Source of the DNA: Fonsecaea monophora
Lineage: Eukaryota; Ascomycota; Eurotiomycetes; Chaetothyriales; Herpotrichiellaceae
Length of the DNA: 64,000 nucleotides
Direction: 5' to 3'
Assembly: GCF_001642475.1 (NCBI RefSeq)
Contig: NW_019173961.1
Coordinates: 62,001 to 126,000, forward strand
Shown here piece by piece: positions 35,211 to 44,348 of this stretch. The first letter of the stretch is position 1; each line of letters starts with the position of its first letter. The translations under genes were made by a program, and so were the position numbers. The notes beneath the pieces are model-generated. The model had not been told where the DNA came from. It did not search any database and worked only from the letters and a program-made list of their open reading frames with translations.

Positions 35211-36551
35211 ATGTCCGATAACATGGCAAACGCGACGTTTCCGGACCTCCCTGGTCTCCCTTCCTATACCCTGAAACCCCGCCCCTCTATGATCCCGGGC
35301 ATATCAGATCCACTCCTTCAGCTCCTCGCTCCTATCATTGCCTATTGGGTTGTCTCACTGTTCTTCCACATCTTGGATACCTATGACCTGTGTTCGCAGT
35401 ACAGGTTGCACACTCCAGCTGAAGTCCTCAAACGCAATCATGTCACCAGATACGAAGTCCTTCGGGACGTGATTATCCAGCAGATAGTCCAGACAGTGTT
35501 TGGATTGATAATCGCTTCCTTTGACCCTGTCGAGACGATCGGTAAAGAGGATTATGATATCGCTGTCTGGGCACAGCGCCTGCGTTTCGCCGAAAGATAT
35601 ATTCCAACATTGCTCGGTTTCATTGGTCTAGATGCTATGTCTCTTGGTCGAAAACTTCAATCCGACTATCCTCAACTTGCAGGCGCTTTGGTCGGAGGGA
35701 TCTATTCCACACCATCTTTCGCATCGTGGGAAATGACAACCGCGAAGTCGATTTACTGGGTTGGCATTCCTTTGATCCAATTTGCCGTGGCGACTCTGAT
35801 CGTAGACACATGGCAATATTTCCTTCATCGAGCCATGCACATGAACAAATTTCTTTACACCACCTTCCATTCTCGGCACCATCGTTTGTATGTTCCATAC
35901 GCGTATGGAGCACTCTACAACCATCCTTTGGAAGGCTTCATGCTTGACACGCTTGGGACGGGAGTGGCCTATTTGACAACCGGGATGACCATTAGACAAG
36001 GCATGTGGTTTTTCACCATCTCGTCAATCAAGACGGTTGACGACCATTGCGGGTATGCTTTTCCGTGGGATCCTCTGCAACACATTACCTCGAATAACGC
36101 GGCTTATCATGACGTGCACCATCAGAGTTGGGGCATCAAGACTAACTTTTCACAACCATTCTTCACATTCTGGGACCGCCTTCTTAATACCGCATGGACC
36201 GGTGGTGATGTGTCAGCCCGTTACCAACGCGATAGGATTGCAGCCCAGAAGAAAGTGGACGCAGATGCTACTGCAGCTGCAGCTGCAGCTAACATTGTCA
36301 ACTCGCCGATCATTGACAAGGGTCATGCAGAGCATCAAGCTCAGTCAAGTCAGAGGCAGGTCCTTGACGACAAAGAAAATGCTGGACCTCAAGCACTCGA
36401 GGAGGAAGCAAGGGAAGAACAAGAAGTCAAACAAGCCTTGCGGAGAAGCACCAGACGCAAGAGTGGTTTCGATGCCAAGTCAATATCGGATCGCGTCGCA
36501 GGGATCCATAGCAGAAGTCCGGCAATTCTACACGCGGACGGGATGCATTGA
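35211..36551 (+). CDS. SUR2: Sphinganine C4-hydroxylase (phytosphingosine synthesis)
   Basis: Single exon, 446 aa. It is a membrane fatty acid hydroxylase/sterol desaturase-family enzyme of the endoplasmic reticulum that adds a 4-hydroxyl to dihydrosphingosine or ceramide. The di-iron histidine boxes are HRAMH (206-210), HSRHH (220-224) and HDVHH (300-304). Hydrophobic helices lie at about 35-55, 90-105 and 180-200 before the boxes. After residue 340 there is an extra tail of about 100 residues, with an Ala run, acidic stretches and Arg/Ser clusters, which is longer than the compact yeast enzyme. The start at 35211 gives a short hydrophilic leader; a second ATG at residue 5 is equally possible. 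Confidence 0.95.
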   Translation: MSDNMANATFPDLPGLPSYTLKPRPSMIPGISDPLLQLLAPIIAYWVVSLFFHILDTYDLCSQYRLHTPAEVLKRNHVTRYEVLRDVIIQQIVQTVFGLIIASFDPVETIGKEDYDIAVWAQRLRFAERYIPTLLGFIGLDAMSLGRKLQSDYPQLAGALVGGIYSTPSFASWEMTTAKSIYWVGIPLIQFAVATLIVDTWQYFLHRAMHMNKFLYTTFHSRHHRLYVPYAYGALYNHPLEGFMLDTLGTGVAYLTTGMTIRQGMWFFTISSIKTVDDHCGYAFPWDPLQHITSNNAAYHDVHHQSWGIKTNFSQPFFTFWDRLLNTAWTGGDVSARYQRDRIAAQKKVDADATAAAAAANIVNSPIIDKGHAEHQAQSSQRQVLDDKENAGPQALEEEAREEQEVKQALRRSTRRKSGFDAKSISDRVAGIHSRSPAILHADGMH

Positions 36552-37270
36552 ACAGCGGTGTATAAAATGTTTACTGTTACGACCAGATTTTTCATGGTAC
36601 ATATTCGGCACTGCTTTTAGGGAGCACGGGGCAAGGAACCGGAATGTGATCCAGATGATGGGGTTTGGGGGGGAAAGAGCCTATGCGCCTTTACTATGTT
36701 CTTGCAAATCAAGGTAATGTGTACAAAATACGGGCTGGTGCCCAAAGGTCATGGTGGTACTGGGGTTTGCATATTTGAATAAACAAGAAGGAATTGTCTC
36801 CCCGCCTCATTCCAATACTCAAGCCTGATTTTCTCAAGTCTCAAAAGTCCTGGTTGGTCGGCGCAGGCAGCGCAGCCACGGTGACGTTCGTTCTCATTGT
36901 CAAAGTCTCATCCCGACAAAGCAAAATCTTTCCATGTCTGCTTGACTTCGCAATGCCTTGATGAGGGACAATGACTACAGTTCTCCTTTGTCCGGCACAT
37001 TTTCTTTGATCCATTGTCTGTGGGTAGACCTATGAAAGTGCAAACCTCCCAAGGTCCATGCATGCTCTCCCAACTTTGTCCTCGCAACCCCTTCATAGCT
37101 AACCAAATTATTTCCTGACAGCAACCTCCCAGACTTTATCCAGACCTTTTTCGTTGAAGCCTGTCACTGAAACAACTGTTTTCACAATCCCAAGCTCACG
37201 CGACGAGCACGACTCAGGTGAGAGATTTTCTCGGTGACACTCTCAGGGCCAGAAGCCAAGTGCTGACAAG
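36552..37270. other. Intergenic region
   Basis: About 0.72 kb between tandem genes: SUR2 3' UTR and the next promoter. No gene seen. Confidence 0.45.
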
Positions 37271-39451
37271 ATGTATATTGAAGAGATCCCATCTGTGTGC
37301 ATCCCGACATTTGCGAAACTCCTACAATTCCGACCCAATGAAGCTCCAGAAGCACTGTCATTGCGAATCGCCAAGGGGGTAAAATTGATACCTTCTTTTC
37401 TCAGGTCGAGTCGGTTGGAGAATATCCTATTGCCGCCTCGCGGCCACCTCTGCCAGCAACACAAATCCCTACACTACGATGCCGTGGATGTCGTGCTGCA
37501 TCATGTCCAGCTTGAGGTGGGAATCCGTCTCAACAATCTCATTGCACACTGCAATCTGCTCTCTCCAGAGCAGTACGATCGAGTCATGAGACTTCGGGCA
37601 CTGCACGCCTTGTGGCTCACACCAGACGACTACGCAAAAACCTTCTTGGTCTCAAGCCAGGGCTCGAAGTGGAGTTACCAAAGTGACCGCTGCCGTGCAT
37701 GCATCCTGTCCCGCATTACATGTGATCTGGAGATTCTCCTGGACCTGAGGTGGACAATCAGGTCGAGGACAACGTCAACTTTCGTCGCCGCGCATGGAAC
37801 CCCGAGACTCCAATCATGGGTGCAGGTGTGGATTGCCGCGCTGGCGAAATGTGTGGAGAGGGCGACGGGTCAAGATATCGACCTTGACACCGTTATGCTC
37901 CAGAATGAGGAGCAAGCAGTGGCGCTGAAGAAGACAAGAGCTAATATCGAAGCAGTGAAGAAGGAGAAATATAAGTATATGAAGCTGAGCAGAACGAAAA
38001 GCGGAAGAACAAGAGCCAAGCGCACCGGTAGCTCTCGTCTTGTTCCCAATCCCCCGGCTGCCTCTGAACACGAAGCTTCAGGATCAGCAAATCTGGACGG
38101 GGTCTGTGACAATCATGCCGGAGAAGGTGTGCCAGGAGAACCGAACGAAGACGATCTCTCGGGCATGGATGCCTATGAGGCGCTGACCAGCACGACCTAC
38201 CTTCCAAATCAGCCACGACCTCACATGAAATTTCCATTCGAATCAGATATCAGCTCTGTGTCGGGTGATCCATCCACAAAAGGTCAAAGTCCTTACGGAC
38301 GTTCTTCCTCGACCACTGAACGCGCATCACACTTTGGCGTTGTCGAAGACCCACCATCTGCTTCTTCACAGACGTGCAAAACCTCTACTCACCAGGAGGA
38401 AACGCTTGAGTACGTACCGCCGCGGTCACAGTGGAAGACATCACGACAAGAAGAACCAACACGACCGGCCGCCAACGACAGGGTACACGGGCTATTTGGA
38501 TCTTCCAGAGATTCTTGGGAAACAGACCCTGTCTTGGCTTCGGCTTCAAGTATATACTCTGTGGCAACCACGGTGTCCAAGACCCAGAAGCGTCATGCCT
38601 CTGCAAGTAGCCAGCGAACCACCAGAGTGAATGAGGATGAGCACGAGCACGAGCACGGTGAAAGTCACAGTCGATCTAAAGGTTGCGCCCTGTCAGGTAC
38701 AGGACACAACCTGCCATCTGAAAATCCGAGACGCTGTGCAGCACAGACCTACATCGACCTCGTCGCCCCGTCTCCATTCACAACCACATCTGAAACACCC
38801 TCGAGACCGAAACCTGTACCGGGTTCTAGACTAGGACAATTCACGCCCCCATCCTCGGCATCAGATCTATTCCTCCGTCTGTACGATGAAGTCAGCCGGT
38901 CTGCAGCAGATCTAGGCACGACCACAATCTCACCGAGATCGACTCCTACACCGGTAGTGCGGCAGGACCTGTCGAGGCCATCGCGGCGTTTGGCGTCTTC
39001 AACAGAAGAGATCCTTGACCTGTACGACGACACGATCAGTTCCACCCCTCCGGACAAAAGCCCCAGCTCCTCGTCGCCGGACACGCCCCCCACACCATCG
39101 ACATCGGCATGGGCGGCAACGGGAAAGAAGTCGACTCCCGAGCGCCTCTCTGTGAGGGTGCACACGAGTGAAAGACGGAACCACGATAGAAGGACCTTGA
39201 CCCACGCCACCCACAGCACCGTGCGCGTGCGGGACAGTCCAGTTTCGCGAAGCTCTCCCAGTCGGAGCGAAAGCAAAAGCACAAGCAGTGGCAGAAGCAA
39301 ACACCACAGCCAAAGCCAGAGCCAGAGTCAGGGCCAATCCCGGGTCAGTGAGAGCAGGGACGACGTCCAATCCACGTGGAGCGGAGCGTACGAGTCGGAG
39401 ATCGCATCGAGGAATGATCTTGGTTGGTATTACCAGGGCAGGAGGAGATAG
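37271..39451 (+). CDS. Hypothetical protein with folded N-terminus and disordered tail
   Basis: Single ATG-started ORF of 726 aa. Residues 1-235 look globular and helical, with an unusual Cys pair in DRCRACILSRI and a Trp/Leu-rich segment (LQSWVQVWIAALAKCVERA), then a Lys-rich coiled stretch (KKTRANIEAVKKEKYKYM). The rest is Ser/Thr/Pro-rich and ends in a Ser-Gln repeat region (SQSQSQSQGQS). I do not know the family. The regular N-terminal half and the ORF length support a real gene. No signal peptide or membrane segment is seen. Confidence 0.75.
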   Translation: MYIEEIPSVCIPTFAKLLQFRPNEAPEALSLRIAKGVKLIPSFLRSSRLENILLPPRGHLCQQHKSLHYDAVDVVLHHVQLEVGIRLNNLIAHCNLLSPEQYDRVMRLRALHALWLTPDDYAKTFLVSSQGSKWSYQSDRCRACILSRITCDLEILLDLRWTIRSRTTSTFVAAHGTPRLQSWVQVWIAALAKCVERATGQDIDLDTVMLQNEEQAVALKKTRANIEAVKKEKYKYMKLSRTKSGRTRAKRTGSSRLVPNPPAASEHEASGSANLDGVCDNHAGEGVPGEPNEDDLSGMDAYEALTSTTYLPNQPRPHMKFPFESDISSVSGDPSTKGQSPYGRSSSTTERASHFGVVEDPPSASSQTCKTSTHQEETLEYVPPRSQWKTSRQEEPTRPAANDRVHGLFGSSRDSWETDPVLASASSIYSVATTVSKTQKRHASASSQRTTRVNEDEHEHEHGESHSRSKGCALSGTGHNLPSENPRRCAAQTYIDLVAPSPFTTTSETPSRPKPVPGSRLGQFTPPSSASDLFLRLYDEVSRSAADLGTTTISPRSTPTPVVRQDLSRPSRRLASSTEEILDLYDDTISSTPPDKSPSSSSPDTPPTPSTSAWAATGKKSTPERLSVRVHTSERRNHDRRTLTHATHSTVRVRDSPVSRSSPSRSESKSTSSGRSKHHSQSQSQSQGQSRVSESRDDVQSTWSGAYESEIASRNDLGWYYQGRRR

Positions 39452-39461
39452 ACCTGACCAC

Positions 39462-39483
39462 TCAGTCAGTCAGTCAGTCAGTC
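39462..39483. repeat. (TCAG)n microsatellite
   Basis: Tandem CAGT units 11 bp after the stop codon of the hypothetical gene. Confidence 0.8.
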
Positions 39484-40205
39484 TTGGAAGTCCGGTCCAT
39501 CAAGGATGGTCTCCCTTCTAGGCCTCGATAGGTAGGGGAGTTTAGGGTGATTGGAGAGAAGGAGGGAAAGGGGTAACGGGTAAGGAAGGTTGTAAGGTTG
39601 TTAGATGCTTATGATACGCAATCGAACAAATGTCTCTCAGAATGTCAGAAGTGTCTATATGTATTGTGATAAATATGTTCCGGGACCACTAGGATTTCGG
39701 TACCGAGGTGGTGAACCTGGCGAGCCTGATCTGTGTATGTATGCAGGTAAATGTATATATATACAATTTAACTACCTCATCCTCTATACAAGATGCTTCG
39801 TCTACCACTACCATATGGATTGCCCGTAGATACAGAGCCCGTGTCACTCAGAGCACCAAATGATCAAGGTAGAGATGAGATAAGATGAGATGGATGGGGC
39901 TCAATCGAGTGGGTAGAACTACGTCGGGGAGAGCTCTATCTAGGTATCTATCTATCCGTCCATCTATCGATTTATGTAACGGTAGGTAGAGAGGTAATTT
40001 GACCTCTAGATCATCGTGCTTGCGGTGAGCCGATCTGAGTGATGACAAGTGATCAACACGAAAGAAAGCAACAAGAACAAGAACAATACCAAACCCAGCG
40101 GCCTGATATTGGGATGCAGTCTTGTCTTTCCTTTCCATTCCAGTCCAGCAGGTCACAAGGCAAGCAATACCAGCTGCCAGGTCCGGTCACCTTTCAGAGA
40201 GGAGA
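39484..40205. other. Convergent intergenic region
   Basis: About 0.72 kb. It contains a short TATC/CATC-rich patch at 39935-39975 and no gene. Confidence 0.45.
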
Positions 40206-43200
40206 CTATTCAAGCCTGCGCTTCTTCATTGCTGCTCGACTTTCAGTGCTGGTTCCATCATCGTCGCCAGGCCTCGGTTCCGCAGAGGTCAGATCTGCTG
40301 AGACACTGCCTCGCGCCGCTACGTCCAGCATTGGCACCTCGCAGCCGTCACCGGTCTGAGCACGCTTAGCATTCACACCCACACTGGTCCTTGTGTTGCG
40401 CGTCTTACCAATGTCAACTCCATTGCTCGTTGTGTGCTCCGCCGTGGGCCCATCGAGCATGGCGGGAAGAGCAGGGTGGTGAGCTGCTGTTCCATCACCG
40501 TTGCTCACCTGCGCTCCCCCAGGTGTTCGCTGACTCTGTGCCTCGTCCGCAGTTCCTTCTACCAGTCCCTGTTTCTTGCTTTTTTTCATGTGCTTCTCCT
40601 TGCTCTTGTCCATCTTTTTCTTGTTTGTTTCCAGGGCTTGCAGCCTCTTTAATCTCCTGCTCTCTATGTCTGCTTTCTGTTGAGCGGCTGCTCCCATGCG
40701 CAACTGAGCTCTCTTTTCCTCCTCTATCTCAAACATCTTGGAGATTGCAGGGAAGAGACGTTTCATGTGTTGAATCTGTGAGACACGCATGTGCATTAGG
40801 TCAAAAGCCACAGCGATGTTGAGGTCACGCACGGCCGAGTCAGGTTGTGCCCACGACGAAGGATCCAATTTTGGTGCAGAATGATACTCCGATTCTAAGC
40901 CGTCTTCGTTGCCATGGGCACTTGTGTTGATCACCTCAGCATCAACGTCATCAAGCAAGTCTTCTTCGGAGACACGCTCTGGCATTTTGACACTGCTGAA
41001 GACGGGGATTTTCTGGTATCGCTGACTGAAATGTGTGAGGATGAGGTTTTTGGCGCGCATACTCAATGCAACACCTACAGCCTCGCCGGTTGTGCTGTGC
41101 TTTTTAGCCATAGCATCGCCTTCCATGCCGTCGTCAAAAGTGGCTTCATGTACTAGGACGTCTGAGTCGGCGCCAATTTCACAGAATGCCTCGTTGGGAC
41201 GACAATCGCCACTGTAGGAAAATTTGAACCCATTTTTAAAAGTGACAGAGACGGCCTGTGCACCATGGCAGTGACTGACTTTCACAGTGCGCAGTTCACT
41301 GATGTAAAGGTCATTCTGCATCTCAAAGTGCCTGCCTCGATGAAAAAGGCCTCTGTGGGGATCACAGGCGATCGGGGTGCAGAGCATATCGGTCGGTATG
41401 CCCATAACAGATTCGTAGTCATCCAAATAGTCGATCATGTTGATCTCAGACATCATATACGGAGGTGGGGGACGATCACGTTGCCCAGAATCGGACAGTC
41501 GTTGGGCAGTCTGGAATACTGCCTTTAGTATCGACACCGTGCCCAGATGATGGTCTGCATGAAGATGCGATATCCAAATTCCTCGGAGGTTGAACAGAAT
41601 TTCATCCAGTTGATCAGCGTTATAAAGCCTTTTCAACTGACCAAGAGTACCTTCACCGCAATCAAACAGGTAGTTCCCCATCCCATTGGGCATGCGAAGA
41701 AGAAGAGATGAGACGTTGCGATATTTTGAGGGAGCTGCTGAGCCGGTTCCTAGCGTTACGATTTCCGGCTCATCCAAATCCATGCCACTTCTGAACCCAG
41801 GGTCTGAAGCACGGTACGTTGACAGATCCTCTGGCAACACTTCTTGTACTGCTGGTTCTAGAGGCGTTGTAAATGCCTCCAAGTCAAGGCCGGATACGAC
41901 CTCACCATCATCTATGGCGGGATGGGGCTCAACATGCACTTTCAGACCTCTCCTCGCTGGTATGATTCGGACTTTGTCAAAGAGATTGTCTAGCTCAACC
42001 ACAGATGTATCGATCATACTTCGATACGCATTCGAATTGTCAAACCTGGGGATGGAGAACAGGCTTGGTGCGATCTGGGACAGTCTGGCCGAGGATATGG
42101 CGGAAGAATCATAGGCAATGTAGTCATTGCATAGATGAGGGTCCGAAATGATATGCTTCAGGTCTTTGAGCTTGTGGAGCAGTCGGTGAAATTTGTCCGC
42201 CTCTAGTACTTTACCTTTGGTCATCCAGACTGCGGTCTCGACTCCCTTCAAAATCCAGTCGGCCTGGTTGTCCAATTGTCGCTCGAGCTCTTCAAGATAG
42301 CCCGCTGAGGGTATATCGAACAATGCGAACCCTCTGCCCGGCCGAGTTGGATTCAGGACCATTTCCGGCGTGATTGTAGCTTGTGTACCATCGTCACTCT
42401 CGACCGACTCCCCGGCCACCAGTTTTGCGTACTTTGGCCCCGGCCGCAAACCCAAGGCTTTTGCTTTTGCAACGTCAAATTCACCACGCTGAGGATGACC
42501 CTTTACAATGTAGGACATCGCAACAGTTTCCGGCAAGCCCCTTGCAGGTGGGAGCTCTTGTACAGTTGAAGCAGGCCAGGGACTGCGAACGAGGACTTCC
42601 GTGTCGGGCGCAAGGGTGGTTTTATCCATGTCAAAAACAGGATAAGTGGTCAGTGTTTTCGTCTCGGGATCCCTCACCCACACCACTGCTGGTAGTTTGA
42701 TGTCCTTGAGCTTTGCTTGCAAGAGTTGATCACGCCTCCAATCAGAATCGAACATGTTGTTCACAACTTCGTTTCGTAAAGTTTGCTCCCTCTCCAACTG
42801 CAACTCGTCCATGGTAAACCCTTCAGTCCTGTTAGGTAGTGTGGATATGCTAGAGCGATCCTCGAGGGGCAGTGCCCACACTCGGATATTCTCATCCACA
42901 TGTATCGGCTTCGGATTGGTCCTGTTCTTGTAAACGTCGACCTCGTGAACTGACAACGGCATCCCCGTACGGAAAACAAATCGGCGCGCACATGCAAACG
43001 AGTGTAACTGCTTTGGTCCTGCATGTATGTGCAATCTAGGACGTTTCATGGTGTCTTCATCAATCTCCGACTGCTGCACGTCTGCCATTGACAGGATGAG
43101 GCCTATGACGCCTCCATTGTTCCAGAGCGTCTTTCCTGAGAGGAAGAGGCCGCGAACTTTCCGGAGCCCAATCCCACGTTGTACAGTTGCTCTTTGAGTT

Positions 43201-43352
43201 CCTTCGGTGATCTCCCCAAATATGTACCTCTTGGAGTCGAAGTGCAACACGAGCGCCGTTCCAGGAGTATCAGAGGTGGGGGTTGTAATAAATTGGAAGT
43301 GGAAATTTGTGCGCACCCCGACCGGTTTGGCACCCTCCTTTTGCGGACGCAT
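40206..43352 (-). CDS. TRZ1: Long-form tRNase Z (ribonuclease Z), tRNA 3'-end processing
   Basis: From ATG 43352 the product is 1048 aa. tRNase Z removes the 3' trailer of precursor tRNAs in nucleus and mitochondria. The N-terminal half is the degenerate beta-lactamase-like domain of long-form enzymes. The C-terminal half is catalytic: the PxKxRN loop (GTGSAAPSKYRNVSS) and the zinc motif HLHADHH (596-602), followed by FSYSGDCRP and VHEATFDDGM. The tail is Lys/Arg-rich (MKKSKKQG, MKKRRLE), consistent with nuclear import. The same frame stays open upstream for 140 codons to a GTG at 43772 (and to a TGA at 43802), without any ATG; that part is Arg/Ser-rich. See findings. Single exon. Confidence 0.92.
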   Translation of the reverse strand: MRPQKEGAKPVGVRTNFHFQFITTPTSDTPGTALVLHFDSKRYIFGEITEGTQRATVQRGIGLRKVRGLFLSGKTLWNNGGVIGLILSMADVQQSEIDEDTMKRPRLHIHAGPKQLHSFACARRFVFRTGMPLSVHEVDVYKNRTNPKPIHVDENIRVWALPLEDRSSISTLPNRTEGFTMDELQLEREQTLRNEVVNNMFDSDWRRDQLLQAKLKDIKLPAVVWVRDPETKTLTTYPVFDMDKTTLAPDTEVLVRSPWPASTVQELPPARGLPETVAMSYIVKGHPQRGEFDVAKAKALGLRPGPKYAKLVAGESVESDDGTQATITPEMVLNPTRPGRGFALFDIPSAGYLEELERQLDNQADWILKGVETAVWMTKGKVLEADKFHRLLHKLKDLKHIISDPHLCNDYIAYDSSAISSARLSQIAPSLFSIPRFDNSNAYRSMIDTSVVELDNLFDKVRIIPARRGLKVHVEPHPAIDDGEVVSGLDLEAFTTPLEPAVQEVLPEDLSTYRASDPGFRSGMDLDEPEIVTLGTGSAAPSKYRNVSSLLLRMPNGMGNYLFDCGEGTLGQLKRLYNADQLDEILFNLRGIWISHLHADHHLGTVSILKAVFQTAQRLSDSGQRDRPPPPYMMSEINMIDYLDDYESVMGIPTDMLCTPIACDPHRGLFHRGRHFEMQNDLYISELRTVKVSHCHGAQAVSVTFKNGFKFSYSGDCRPNEAFCEIGADSDVLVHEATFDDGMEGDAMAKKHSTTGEAVGVALSMRAKNLILTHFSQRYQKIPVFSSVKMPERVSEEDLLDDVDAEVINTSAHGNEDGLESEYHSAPKLDPSSWAQPDSAVRDLNIAVAFDLMHMRVSQIQHMKRLFPAISKMFEIEEEKRAQLRMGAAAQQKADIESRRLKRLQALETNKKKMDKSKEKHMKKSKKQGLVEGTADEAQSQRTPGGAQVSNGDGTAAHHPALPAMLDGPTAEHTTSNGVDIGKTRNTRTSVGVNAKRAQTGDGCEVPMLDVAARGSVSADLTSAEPRPGDDDGTSTESRAAMKKRRLE

Positions 43353-43799
43353 TGTGTGGGAGTCTGGGAGGGTCGTGGTCGACAGTTCCTCAATTCCAAC
43401 TTGTCCCGGTGGACCACTTTTGCTGTAGGCTTTACGCCACGACCAGACTGTAGATAGTCTCTGCGCAGGCGAGCGGGAAATGCTCAGGCGGGCTCTAGGG
43501 GAACTAAAATCTCTCTCTTGTACTCCTGCCTTTCCTTCATCCCAGATCAGTCTCCCTTTTGTTGAGACACAACGTTTTCCGCCCAGGCGCGGCCGCTGTC
43601 GTCTGGCCGTATAAGATTTTGGGTTCCGGAAGAGACCAGGAAGTCGACTCGAGTGGTAAGGTGTCGCAAGAAAAGGAGAAAAGGAACGAATCGACGAAGT
43701 TCGGTCCCTGGCGATGAGCTGCCGCGCAGAGTCTGCCCAAGGAAAGACAGAGACTGACTTCAGGATAGCCACGGCGACTGAGTGGGGATGGAATGTGTG
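43353..43799 (-). other. Open Arg/Ser-rich extension upstream of tRNase Z ATG
   Basis: About 149 codons in frame with tRNase Z and free of stops, but with no ATG. Codons 1-75 from the GTG at 43772 are rich in Arg, Ser and hydrophobics and poor in acids, like a mitochondrial presequence. It may be translated from a near-cognate start or joined to an upstream exon. Confidence 0.5.
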
Positions 43800-44348
43800 T
43801 CAGAGCATGATCCAGTCCACAGTACAAAGCCCTCAGAAGCAGGGTATATATACTAGCGCAACTAGAATCAGGTAGACAGTTGAGTCACAGTAAATGAGTG
43901 TCTAGAGCGTATTCCGCAAATTTTGAGTGATGGGAGCAATGATGTTGTGCACCGAAAAAAGTGTCAGTGACTGCGCCGTTGACGAGGCTGCGTCGCGGCC
44001 TCGCATCGCCTACGCCCCCATTTTGTGACAACCTTCAACCTTTTTATGACGACACTATATATTATGAGCCAATACAAAGTCATCGACTTTCTGTCGTTCA
44101 GTTGTTTTCAAAATTGCTGTCTGTCAGTGTTCGCGTGAGATACCGGTTCTACATCGTTACAGGGTTGCAGAAGTTTGCGGAATGAGATTATGGACACCAT
44201 AATGAAAATGAGTATGATACCGAGACCCTATATATTGGCCATCAAAGAGCCCAAATGTCTTCAACCCGTGAGCTAGGTGTTCAACCTATTTTAGAGAACC
44301 ACCGTCATCACTTTCCTGACTTCCCACTATTACTAGATGAGCAGAATT
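43800..44348. other. Intergenic region between tRNase Z promoter and bZIP 3' end
   Basis: About 0.55 kb. A TGAGTCA site is at 43881-43887 upstream of tRNase Z. A two-codon uORF (ATG at 43808, then CTC TGA) lies just above the leader. Confidence 0.45.
43881..43887. promoter_or_regulatory. TGAGTCA (Gcn4/CpcA or AP-1-type) site
   Basis: Consensus TGASTCA, about 110 bp above the GTG codon opening the tRNase Z frame. Function not tested. Confidence 0.35.
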
